Under the pieces are notes generated by a model that ran no database searches, had not been told where the DNA came from, and was given only the letters and a program-made list of their open reading frames with translations. Of a DNA stretch of 30,184 bases, positions 10,301-20,300 are shown in pieces; the stretch's first letter is position 1, and every line of letters begins with the position of its first letter. The stretch lies in contig QPMI01000711.1 in the NCBI GenBank assembly GCA_004431415.1, forward strand, positions 1 to 30,184, given 5' to 3'. The stretch comes from Cyanophora paradoxa. Taxonomy: Eukaryota; Glaucocystophyceae; Cyanophorales; Cyanophoraceae. Made by a program: the position numbers and the translations under genes.

Positions 10301-11980
10301 CCCGCCTGACTCCTTCTGGCTGCGCAGCGGGCGGTGCGGGGAGCTGCGGCGCTGCCTCGCCGACGAGCGCGTCGCCGCCTTCTACCTCTCCCGTCCGCCC
10401 CGCCCCTTCCTTCGCCCGTCGCCCCTCACGCCCCTCCCGCAGTGCGCGGCGCGGCCGGCGAGGAGGAGTACCGCGAGCTCTGGGCGCGGGCGGGGGCGGC
10501 CCCCGGCGCCGGCCCGCACCCGCTGGGGCCCCTCGCCTCGCAGCTGGCGGGGCGGGGCGGGCCCCGCGCCCTCGCCCTCCTCCGCCGGTCGCGGCGCACA
10601 TGGCGCGGGAGGGGGCCGGCGACGCGGCGCGGGCGGCGCTGGCGCTGGCGGTGGCGCACGTGCGGCGGGAGGGCGGCGCGGGGCCCGAGGCGTTGGCGGA
10701 GGCCCTCGGGGAGCTGGCCGCCTGCGCCGCGGCCGCGGGGACGGCGCCTACGCCGCCGCCCTCCTCTCCGACGCCGCCGCCGCCCTCGAGCCGCCCCGCC
10801 CGAGCCGCCCGAGGCGGCCGAGGCGCCCCGCCGCCGAAGAGCGAGGCCCTCGCCCGCGCCCTCCGGCGGCTCGGGGCGGCGGCGCAGCGGGGCGGGTCGC
10901 GCGGGGCGGCCCTGGCGGCCTTCCGGCGGGCGGCGCTGGCGCACCCCGCCGGCGACCCGCTGGCCCTCCTCGCGTCCGCCCGCTGCGCCGCCCGCCCCGC
11001 CGAGGCCGACGCCCTCCTCCAGGCGGGCCCTCTTCCCTCGCCCCCCTCGAGCCCCCGCCTGACAGCGGCCCCGCGCAGGAGGCCGAGGGGCTCCTGGAGG
11101 GCGTCGTGGGCCCCGCCCACCCCCGCACCGCCGCCGCCGCCGAGCACGTGCGCCTGCTTGCTCCCCCCACTCCCGCACCCGTTCCTTCGACGAGGCCCGG
11201 GGCCGGACGGCAGCGGAGCGAGCTCGCGCGGGCGGCCGGCGACGCGGCGGGGCGGCGCGCCACTGCGAGCGCGCGCTCGCGGCCTGGCGCTGCAGCCTGG
11301 GGGACGCGAACCCCTACGTCGCCGCCTCCCTCTCCCAGCTCGCCGGGCGCGCCGGCCGCTACCCCTCCTCACTCCCTCCTTCCTTCCGCTGAGGCCGCCG
11401 GGGCGCGCAGTGCGGGGCGGGCCTGGGGAGCTGGCGAGGGCGCGGGGCCTGTACGAGGCGGCGCGGGGCGTGCTGGCGGCGCTCTACGGCGAGGGCGACG
11501 CGCGCACGGCCGCCGCCGCGTGCTGCGTCGCCGACTGCCTGCGCCTCGCCCCGGCCGCGGCCCGCCCGACCTCGCCGCCGCCCGCCGCCTCTACGAGGCC
11601 GCCCTGCCCCGCCTCCGCGCCGGCTCGGCCTCCCCGCGCGGCCGCCTCGCTGCCGCGCGGGCGGCCGGCGGGCTCGCTGAGTGCTGCCGGCGGCTCGCGG
11701 GGAGAACGCGGCGGGCCTGGAGGAGCGAGGCGCGGCCCTCCTGCGCGCCGCCGAGCACTACCGCGAGGCGGCCGAGGCGCAGGCGGCCCTCGCCGCCGCC
11801 CTCCGCGCCGCCGGCTCCCCCGACGCGGCGGCGGCCGCAGCGGAGGCGGCGGCGGAGCGGAGCGCGCAGCGTTGCCTCGAGGAGATGGAGGCGGGCGCCG
11901 GCGACGGAGGCGGCGCCTTCTCTCGCACGGAATCGCTTATGCCGGCCGACGTCGAACTTCTCGGCAGCTTTCACTTCTGA
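7377..11980 (+). CDS. NPHP3: NPHP3-like STAND NTPase with TPR repeats, frame-broken in places
   Basis: Exon 1 (7377-7598) begins MGGGKSKAKPR. A Gly at position 2 followed by Lys fits N-myristoylation, as in nephrocystin-3. Exon 2 (7681-7908) reads FFCSTQTDTSLERVALHGIF and VAGVDLLSGLT, and exon 3 (from 7956) LREIDEYRPFIIAVVG. Together these form the SSTFxDxxxER-type DUF4062/TIR-like domain. A P-loop GAGRTALLARW is split by the intron 9043-9093 and followed by RYALVAHFEE. A Walker-B-like LVLLADCSLERLGPWLP lies near 9420-9475, then LDLPPLSPDERR, SRAGLTDDELVELAG, HSRLADFF and AIAELPWQLAER, in the order seen in NPHP3/NWD1-type proteins. The 3' part holds about 42-residue TPRs (NPYVAASLSQLAGRAG; YEAARGVLAALYGEGDARTA). 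The stop is at 11978-11980. NPHP3 works at the ciliary inversin compartment. One-base frame losses occur near 9490, 9747 and 10100. NWD1- or TEP1-like identity is the main alternative. Confidence 0.75.
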
Positions 11981-12126
11981 CGCTAAAGCAACGCGAGGGA
12001 CAGATGTTACTAAGATTATGGATAGATATCCTGATGAGCTAATCTACGAAGGCCGGGTGGGGTCCTCCGCCGGAACCCGCCAGGGCAGCGGACGCAAGTC
12101 CGGCGGGCTCATCCTAGGCGGACAGT

Positions 12127-12546
12127 TCACTTGAAGACCGCCTCGTTGCACTTCCACTTGGTCACTTCCGCGGGCGCGAGCATCTTGTTGGGGTTCGGGC
12201 CCTGCAGGCGATGGAGCGGCGGCCGAATCAGCGACTCCCACCGCGGGCACGCGGCGCTTCAGCTAAGCTGCGCGCTGTTAGGGCACAACGCACCCCCCGA
12301 TATGGGGACTTGCCCGTCCTGTCGTTCTGCGGGGCCAAGCCGCGTTAGAAGGCCATCGGGAGGTTGCGCGGCGGGAGTCGCTCACCCCGCCGAACCCGCG
12401 AGCCCAGCCGACGAGGGCGCCCATCAACGAGAACGCGCCGGCTGCGCGGCGTGTCGTTGTCAGGTGCGCCGGTCGCGCGGCCTGGCTTCCTTGCAAATGC
12501 GCTGGGCACCGATGATCACGAGCGGAGGGAGGGCCTCGAGCGCCAT
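12127..12546 (-). CDS. Small one-helix membrane protein, complex I MWFE (NDUFA1)-like
   Basis: Four exons (12510-12546, 12386-12441, 12294-12326, 12127-12201) give 66 aa with all phases kept and GT-AG introns of 68, 59 and 92 bp. The protein starts MALEALPPLVIIAGAFSLMG, with an acidic residue then a single hydrophobic helix. This resembles the start of the MWFE subunit of mitochondrial complex I (in plants WLEAxLPLGIIGG). The length also fits (about 65-70 aa). The tail has NDRTGKSPYRGG and ends EVTKWKCNEAVFK. The WDxxMxxRDxR-like segment usual in MWFE is not obvious, so this could be another small inner-membrane protein. It shares a 99-bp promoter region with sufD and ends 146 bp from the NPHP3-like stop. 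Confidence 0.5.
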
Positions 12547-12645
12547 GGCTGCGTTGGCAAGCTGTCGACCCGAGGGAATGAGCCCGGGAAGGGTACAGCC
12601 CAGCGCAATAACTCAAGCCCGGTAAGCTAGCCGGCATCAACAAGC
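12547..12645. promoter_or_regulatory. Shared divergent promoter region: MWFE-like / sufD
   Basis: A 99-bp region lies between two start codons. It contains GGGTACA at 12591-12597, which is TGTACCC on the minus strand, and GTAAGCTAGCCGG near 12622-12634. No TATA box was seen. Its size leaves little room for separate promoters. Confidence 0.6.
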
Positions 12646-15079
12646 ATGGCGTCCCAGGCGTTCGCCTCGCCCATCGCGGCAATCGCCCGCGGCGCTGCCG
12701 CTCTGCACGGCGCTCCGACGCTGGCCCCGAGCTGCTCGGCCATGCCGCCGGCTCGGCGCTCCAGCGGCTTCGCCTCGATAGGCCGGTGCGGCTTTCTGTA
12801 TCTAGATTCGCTCTAGATGCTGTGTTCTCTGCGCGGGAGGCGTCGCTCGAGGAAATCAGGCGCCTAGATTCTTTCGCGGGGCCCGGTCCTGGGTCCAGCC
12901 TGCGGCCCGTGCGATGCACGGGCGCACAATCGCCTTATATCGCCTGTCACTTTGCAAGCTCTCGCCTCGATGCCAACCTCGCACTTCGCAGGTCCAAGTT
13001 CCACGGAGCGGCTATGATGAGGACAGAGCGCTCGTTCAGCGCCCGGAAGCCCCGCCCCTTCGTCGCCGTTTCGGCATCGGCGCCTTCCGTTCAGGACGTC
13101 GAGCAGCCCGGCGGCGGTGAGCCGTGCAGCTTTCGCTCGCTCGGCCGTGTCTGTTCGCGCCGTTTAACGCCCGGATCGCGCCGCTGCCGCAGAGACGAGC
13201 GTGTTCGAGCCTGATGAGGTTATTGATGCCCCGGCGGAGGCGGGAGACTGGCTGGAATCGATCCTCGGCGACCACCCGAGCAAAGTCGACCACCCGACCT
13301 TCCAGGCGTGGCGCGACGAGGCCCGCGCTGCTTTTGCGCGCAAGGAATTCGTTCTGCCGACCCGGTTCGCGGTTCTGCGGCCCCGGTCGGCGTCTGCTCG
13401 CTGACGGCCACGAACAGTCGGACTGAGGGCTGGCGCTTGTCGGACCTCTCTGGCCTCGTGAAGACGCAGTTCGGCGCGCCTGTGGCGGCGAAACTCACCT
13501 CGGACGATGTGGCGGCGCTCACGCAGCTGCCCGAGGGCGACAAGACCCGCGCGGTCTTCGTTGACGGCGTCTTCCGCCCAGACCTCTCCAACCTGACCGG
13601 CCTCCCCGCGGGTGCGCCCGCGCCATCGCATGCGCCGAATACTTCCTTTTTCAAGCCTTTCCGCAGGCGTTCTGGTCGGTGGCGCGGAGGCGCTGAAGGG
13701 GAAGGCGGCGGAGCTGCCGCTGCTGGCGAACGGGCCGCACTGGCGGGACCCGCGGGCGGCGGAGATCCGGACGCTGAGCTACAGCAAGGAGAACCGGCTG
13801 CCGATGGACCGGGGCCTGAGCACCTTCGCGGCCCTCAACCAGGCCTGCTTCCGCGACGTGGCCTGCGTCTTCGTGCCCCGCGTGCGCCCCCGCCCCTTCT
13901 CCCCGTCCGCCTCCCCCGAACGAACCCCCTGCGCGCAGGGCGTGACGGTGGAGGCGCCGATCCACGTGGTCTTCGTGTCGGACAGCACGGGCCCCAACAC
14001 GGCCCGGCACCCGCGCTGCGTCGCCGTCTTCGAGGAGGACTCCTCCGCCACCCTCGTCGAGGTCCCCCCACTTTCTTCCGCCCTCCCCTCCGCCCCTTGC
14101 CAACCGTCCCGGCGCGCAGGAGTACGTCTCCAAGTCCTCTCCGGAGGCGTCCGGGAGCTGCTTCACGAACAGCGTGACGGACGTGCACGTCGGCGACCGC
14201 GCCGCCCTCAAGCACGTCTTCGTCCAGGACGTCCCCTCCTCCGAGTACAGCATCGCCATGTCCGCCCCGCGCCTCTCTCCCGCTCCGCCGCCGCCCCCGG
14301 GCCGACGCCTCGGGCGGGGCAGGACGGCGGTGCGGCAGGGGCAGGAGAGCCGGTACACGGCGGTGGCGGCGGCGGTCGGCGGCAAGGTCTCCCGCCACGA
14401 CCTCGACGTCGAGCTCACCGCTGAGGGCAGCGAGACCAAGGTCAGCGCCCCCCGGCCACGGCCCCCGCCCCCGCTTCCGTCGCCGCGCCCTCCGACGCGC
14501 CGCCCGCGCGAGCAGATCCGGGGCCTGACGGTGGTCAGCGACAAGACGGTGGCGGAGACGCAGAGCCGGCTGCAGCACCGGCGGCCGCACGCGGCGTCGG
14601 ACCACGTGCACACGTGCATCGCGGCCGGCCAGGCGCGCGCCGTCTTCTCCGGCAAGATCCAGGTCGCCAAGGAGGCCCAGCAGACCGTGCGCCCTCGGCC
14701 CCCCGCGATCACCCCCGTGCGCCGGCTCCGCTCAGCCCGTCGCTGGCAGAACGCGGGGCAGCTGTCGCGGTCGCTGCTGCTGAACAACCGGGCGCGCGTG
14801 GAGCTGATGCCGGTGCTGGAGATCCGGGCGGACGACGTCAAGTGCACGCACGGGGCGACGTGCTCGGACCTCGACCAGGACGAGCTCTTCTACTTCGAGT
14901 CGCGCGGCATCGACAAGACCACGGCCCGCGAGCTCATGGTCCTCTCCTTCGCCTCGGGCGCCCTCTCCGAGGTCCCCTACCCCGCCCTCGTCTCCCGCGT
15001 CCAGGCCCGCGCCCGCGCCGTCCTCCCCGGCATATCAGACCCCGCCGGCCTCTACCGCAAGAGCGGCCAGCTCGCCTGA
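12646..15079 (+). CDS. sufD: Fe-S cluster assembly scaffold protein SufD, plastid-targeted
   Basis: Ten exons (12646-12785, 12992-13116, 13193-13364, 13418-13611, 13667-13881, 13939-14061, 14120-14259, 14323-14440, 14516-14686, 14750-15079) total 1728 nt, 575 aa, with every phase consistent. SufD acts with SufB and the ATPase SufC in plastid Fe-S cluster assembly. Diagnostic blocks are NRLPMDRGLSTFAALNQACF, TVEAPIHVVFVSD, SCFTNSVTDVHVGDRAALKH, ARAVFSGKIQVAKEAQQT, LLLNNRARVELMPVLEI and RADDVKCTHGATCSDLDQDE. The last contains the conserved Cys and His (residues 498 and 500). It is followed by LFYFESRGIDKTTARELMVL. The first about 70 residues (MASQAFASPIAAIARGAAAL, then Arg/Ser-rich) look like an organelle transit peptide, which decides the start. 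All introns are GT-AG, 53-76 bp except the first (206 bp). That long first intron is the least certain part. Confidence 0.92.
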
Positions 15080-15655
15080 GCGAGCGCCCGCCGCCCCCGG
15101 CCCCGCGCCGCCCCCCGTCGCCCGCCCGGCCCTCCGACGCGCCCACTCTTGAGCTCAAGGCGCTTTCGCCCCCCCTCTCCCCTCGAGCTCCAACCCCCTC
15201 GCCACCCGCCCGCCGTCTCGAGCGTCTACCCCCTCCGGCGGGGTCAACTGCACCGTACCCCGCCATACATGCAGCCGACAGATCTTTCCCGGCCTCGTAT
15301 ATAGGATAATATTGCTGCGTTTAACGTTAGCCTGCGTATTCAAATCGTCGTTGATCACTTTTCAATTTAAAATACGGTTCGCAAGGTACTAAGTGTCTCG
15401 AGCCAATAGGATCGAAGTCTGCAAGGTCCTGAACGACCAATCAGACTTTTTCCCCCACAATCGAGCCAATCAGATGCCAGGGAATATTAATCGAATCAAT
15501 CACATCACGTGCACATGCGCATGCAAGCTGAAGCTAGACATATGCATGCATATCATATCAGAAGAGCCTCCGGTTAGCTCATGAGCTCCGGTCCGTCGAC
15601 GTCGGGCATAGGCCGCATAGCTAAGGTGTCAATCAGGATTCAAGAGAGGGCAGAC
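15080..15655. other. Convergent gap with three CCAAT boxes and a palindrome
   Basis: This gap of 576 bp lies between the sufD stop and the C2-gene stop. The left part (to about 15245) is C-rich 3' flank. From 15290 to 15580 it becomes AT-rich. It holds CCAAT at 15403-15407, 15437-15441 and 15466-15470, two of them as CCAATCAGA, and GCAAGGT repeated at 15381 and 15421. A 14-bp perfect palindrome ATATGCATGCATAT lies at 15540-15553. No convincing ORF, tRNA or snRNA was found. Confidence 0.6.
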
Positions 15656-17032
15656 TCAGGCGAAGGGGTTGTAGGGCTGCGCGGGGGGCGCGGAGAGGGC
15701 GGGCTGGAGGCCAGGGGCGGTGGAGAGGGCGGAGGCGAGGGCGGGGGGCGCCGAGGGCGCCGAGGCGAGGGGGCTGTCGAAAGGGTTCTGGGGGCTCAGG
15801 GGCGCGTGCCCCGCGGGGGGGTCGGCGAACGGGTTGTCGCCGGCGGCCGAGTAGTTCGAGCTGGTGGGCAGCAGCACCTCGGTCCCGGGGAGCGACGAGG
15901 AGCGCTCTCGTACCGGCTCCAGCGGCAGGCCCGGCACCGGCGCCGAGACCGAGCTCTGCCACGCCCCCGCCCCCTCAGCCGCCGCCCCAGCCGAGCGGGA
16001 CCAAGGGCTCGCGGGCAGGGACGGGCGGCGGACCTGGAGGGAGGGCTGCGCGAACGCCGCCGAGACCGATGGCGCAGGCGCGAGGCTAACAGCGTCGTCG
16101 AAGCCTGGGGCAGGGCGCCGCTCAGGGGCGGCCGGGGCGGGCGCGTGGGGGGCGGGGCGGGGCGGGGCGGGGCGGCGGGGCGAGGCGGGCGGGCACCCTC
16201 GATGAGGAGGAGCTCCTCGACGCGCGCTTTGGTCGACTTTTTGCCGCCCCCGTCGACCTCCCCGGCCTCCTCCTCCTCCTCCTTCTTCTCCTTCTTCGCC
16301 TCCCGCTTCTTGCCCGGCTCCTTGGCGAACTCGAACTTCAACCGCACGTGCACCGTGCCTGCAGTGGCCGCGCGCGCCTCAGCAGCCGCAGGCCGCCGGG
16401 ACTCGCGAGGCCCGGGAAGGGCCCCATACCGGACTCGATTGTGGCGTTGCCGCTCTTGCGGGTGACCACGAGGGGCTGGTCGACGACGCGCTTCTCGAGC
16501 GCCATCTTGTCGAAGCGTACGCGCACGCTGCCCACGATCTTGCCCTGGGTGAAGTCCATGAGAAAGATCTGACATCAGACGCACGCATTAGCTGGTGAAC
16601 AACTGCGGCATGGCTCTCAGGGCAGCAGGTCCCGAGTACTGCGCAGACCGACCTCGATCTGCGGCGGGTCGTCCTCTGTTACATCAATTTCGAACTGCAT
16701 CAAGGTCGCTCGTGGTCAGGGCGGTCGCGGGAGGCCGGTTCGCCCCCAACGCCCGACTCACGCTCTCGTTCCAGCCCGCGCTTCGCCCGTCGACGGCCTT
16801 GTATCTCCTCGTCTGTTGCGTCTGCTTTCGACCGAACCTGCTCCGCATCAGACCGGGGAGATGAATGCCGCCGCTTGACTCACCGCAGCGCGACGCAGAA
16901 CTCTCGCTGGCCGAGCATCGCACGTGTCGCGCCCGAGGTCAGGGCGTACATAACGCTCGATTTGCGACTAGCGTTCTTGTACTTCTCGGCGCCATAGACA
17001 GCTACGTGCAGAGTTCCGTCGAGCCGCTCCAT
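15656..17032 (-). CDS. C2-domain protein with three NPF (EH-binding) motifs
   Basis: Seven exons (16884-17032, 16762-16837, 16653-16694, 16430-16568, 16197-16358, 16034-16104, 15656-15955) give 312 aa with consistent phase and GT-AG introns of 46-92 bp. The start MERLDGTLHVAVYGAEKY opens a C2 domain like that at the N-terminus of plant phospholipase D. It continues REFCVALRFGRKQTQQT, GRSAGWNESFEIDV, IFLMDFTQGKIVGSVRVRF, and ends GTVHVRLKFEF near residue 140. C2 domains bind membranes, often with calcium. Then comes a Lys/Glu-rich linker (KKREAKKEKKEEEEE), a Pro/Ala-rich tail and three NPF tripeptides at residues 254, 270 and 309, the last near the C-terminus. NPF binds EH domains of endocytic proteins such as EPS15 and EHD. 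A membrane-trafficking adaptor is therefore likely; this is inference. There is no catalytic domain. Confidence 0.82.
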
Positions 17033-17317
17033 GGCTCCGGGCGTGCTAGACGCGCCAGCTGAACGAGACGCGCCGCAGGACTGCCAGTATTGCTGCCGCG
17101 CTGCAGGCTCCGAGCTTCAGATTGGTGAGGGCCGTACCCCAAGACTGTGGTTTGTACCCCCAGAAAGAAGCTTGGCATAGCTTGCAGGCGCCGACACTCC
17201 TCCGGGCCTGCGGGAGTAGAGTCAGCAAAAGATCTGAAAAAGCGCGCTAGCCAGGGCCGCCCCCATGAAGCTAACAGTGCTCCTGCGCACCTTCCAGCTG
17301 AGCTAGCAAGCTGATAA
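17033..17317. promoter_or_regulatory. Shared divergent promoter region: C2-NPF / SFI1-like
   Basis: This 285-bp region has GTACCCC at 17134-17140 and again at 17154-17160, exactly 20 bp apart. The second is preceded by T, giving TGTACCC at 17153-17159. CTAGCAAGC lies at 17303-17311, just before the SFI1-like ATG, and also occurs in the 25986-26289 promoter region. No TATA box is evident. Confidence 0.6.
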
Positions 17318-20300
17318 ATGTACGGGGACCCAGCTGATCTCATGGGCGACGGCTTCCGGGCCCCCAAGCCGTCCTCGCTCAGCGACAAGCTACCCCAAAG
17401 CTTGCCCAGAGGGTTCGTGCATAGCTATCCGCTCTGCAATCCTCCGCTAGCTTTGCTGCGCACTACTGGGGTGCAGCATTCGTGCGGTCCTGCGCCGCCA
17501 GGTGTTTTTAGCTAATGCGCTCCCACGCAGGCCCCCGACCCGCGATGCGAGGCGGGGAGTGGGCCGGCACCTGCCGACAGCGCGGACCTCGACCAACCGG
17601 CGGCCTCTGGCGTCTCCCGGCCCTAGAGCGTCGACGGACGCGTCGCTCTCTGCAGCGCTCCCGCCCCTCGCCGCAGCGCCGGGGGCCCGGCCGCGGTGCG
17701 ATGGGGCTCGAAGGCTCCACTGCTGGGCGGCCGGGCAGCTGAGGCCGGGGCGCAGGACGTCGCAGCACTCGGCGCGTGCCCCGTCGCCGCTCGAGTCGCC
17801 GCCCGTCTCCGCGGCGCGGCCGGGCGTCTACCCGACGCCCGAGGCGCTGCAGCGCGCCGCCTCGACGCCCCTGCTGGGCGCCGCCTACTTCGCCCGGCCG
17901 CCCTCGCGGGCCCTGGGGCCGCGCCAGGGCCACGCCGAGTCGGCCGCCTCGCTGCCGCCGGGGGCCCTCCCGCGCGGGGCCGGCCCTACGACGACCCGCG
18001 CGCGTGGGGCTTCGCGGGGGGCACGCCCGAGCCCGCGGGGGCCGACTTCCTCCCCGAGGGCCTCTCCTACGCCGAATGGGTCCGCTCCACGCTGGGCTTC
18101 GAGGTGCCGGCCCCGGCCCCTGCGCCCCCGCGCCCCGGCCCGTTGTCTCACTGCCGCGCAGCCGTCCTTTCCCCCGCCCGACATACCGCACTTTGCCACG
18201 CCGCCGCCGCACGGCGGGCGCGCCGGCAGCGTGCCGGCACTGCCTCGCAGCGCCTCGTCGGCGGCCCTCGCGGGACCGGGGCCGGGGCCGCAGGAGGCGC
18301 CGGCGCCGGCGCCAGCGGGGCGCGCGGGCCTCCAGCGCTCGGCCTCGATGATCGCCGGCGAGGCCGCCCTTGCCGCCTCCGCGCAGACGTCCCGCCCCCG
18401 CCCCCGCCCCGACGAGGGCCCCGCCCCGGCCCGGGCCCCCCGAGGAGCCCGGGACGCCCCGCGGCCGGGCTTCTTCAGCTTCTTCGGGGCGGGGGCGGCG
18501 AAGGCGGCGGACAGCGCGATCAACCGGCGGCGGCGCAGCAGCGTGAGCCCCGACACCCTCGCCGCCGCCGCCTCGCGGACCCTCGCGCCCCTCGCCGCCG
18601 CCTCCGCCCCCGCCTCGCCGGCCAAGGGCCCCGCGGGGAAGGGCGCCGTGGCGGGGTCGCTGCCGCCGCGCGGGGGCAGCTCGGTGCGACGGGGCCAGCT
18701 CTCGGCGCGGGAGCCGCTGGTCCACAAGCAGGCCCTGGCGCCCCAGAACCGCCGCCTCCTCTCCCCCTCCGCCTACGAGAAGTACCTCGCCAAGCTCGAG
18801 CGGGACGGGGCCTTCGAGGAGCTGCGGCCGGGGGCAGCGCCGGCGCCGGGGCAGGCCGGGAAGAGCGCGCGGCGGGCGCCGGCGTCGGTGCGGTTCCAGC
18901 GGGTGGAGTCGGTGAGCTCGGCCCTCCCCGGCCTCCTCGACAGCGAGGACGGGAGCGAGGCGGACGCCGGGGAGGGCGCTCCCGGAGAGGCGGAGGCCGA
19001 GCCGCGGCTCGACGGGGCGGCGCTGGAGGCGGCCGGCAGGGGCGCCGCCGCCGGCCCCGCGTGGGAGCGCTTCGAGGGGGCCCTCAGGCGGCGCGGCTCG
19101 GGGGAGGTGAGCCGGGTGCGGCTCGCCCAGATCCAGGCCCGCCTCGCCTCCGCCGCCTCCGCCTCCTCCAACTTCGCCGTCGACGCCGCCGCCGCCGACC
19201 CCGACGCCGGCGAGGGGGAGGAGGTGGCGGAGCGGGTGGGGTGGAGCGAGGGCGTGTACGACGGGGCCGGGGGCGCGACGGCGCGGGCGACGCCCGACGA
19301 CCCCGTGGAGGAGCTGGGCCCCGAGGCCGAGGCCGCCTACGCCGAGGCCCACCTCGCCCTCGCCAACTCCGGCCGCCTCTCCTACCGCGGGCCCCCCGCC
19401 GCCCCGCCCCCCCAGCGCGGCTTCGACATCCCCGCCCTGCCCCCCTGGGCCGGCCCCGCCGCCCCCGCCGGCCTCTCCCCCATCCCCTCCGCCGCCCCGG
19501 ACGCCTCGGCCGCCGCCTCCTCCGCCCGCCCCGCGGCCTCCTTGCCCGCCTCCGTCTCCGCACGCGCGGCCGGACCGGCCACGGGCCGCTCTGCCGCCGC
19601 CGCCGCCGACGCCCCCGCGGCGGCCTCTCCGCCCACGCGCTCCCCGAGGCCTCCGGCTCGGTGCGGTCGCTGCAGGCGGCGGCGGCCCAGGCCGGCCTCG
19701 TCGGCGAGCCGCCCGCGCCGGGGCCGGCTCCGGAGGCAGCGCCCGGCGAGGCCGGCGCCGGCGGGGAGGAGGCTGGGGCGGTGGAGAAGGAGGAGGAGGC
19801 GGGCCGGTCGCTGGCGGTGCCGACGCTGCCGCTGACGGAGCTGGACAAGGTCTCCGTGGTGGCGACGAGCGGGGCCCTCTCCTCGGACGACTCGGCCGGC
19901 CCCGAGAGCGAGAGCGGGACGGACGGGGAGGCGCTGGAGGCGGCGGCGGCGGGGCGGATCTCGAGCAGCGTGGTGCAGGCGCTCACGGGCCTCCACGTCG
20001 GGCACAAGACGGGCGGGCAGGCGAGGAGCATGGCCGACGCCGTCGCCGCCGCCGTCAAGATGAAGAAGGAGCAGCAGCGCGCCCAGGAGCGCAAGGAGCG
20101 GCGCGAGGCCCGGCGCAAGCGGCGCGAGGCGAAGGAGGAGGGCGGCCGCGGCTCGGACGCCTGGATGCTCTCGGAGCGGGCGGGGCACGACATGGACGCG
20201 CGCACGCTGCAGCGCTTCTTCCGGGAGGGCGGCCTCACGGAGCGGCGCCGCCTGGGCAGCGTCGCGCCCATGTCCCGCCGCTCCATCCGCTCCCTCAACG

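Noticed and set aside
8851-12134. Two plus-strand ORFs over 1000 aa in the NPHP3-like locus
   Set aside because: They read straight through introns and frame changes. Only short parts carry real motifs, so neither is a protein as such.
15393-15584. 63-aa plus ORF in the sufD/C2 gap
   Set aside because: No similarity, AT-rich codons unlike neighbours, and it overlaps the CCAAT array; length is within chance for AT-rich DNA.
15796-16584. 262-aa minus ORF starting MRLMSDLSHG
   Set aside because: It reads through introns of the C2 gene in the wrong frame; the C2 exon model explains the region with all phases kept.
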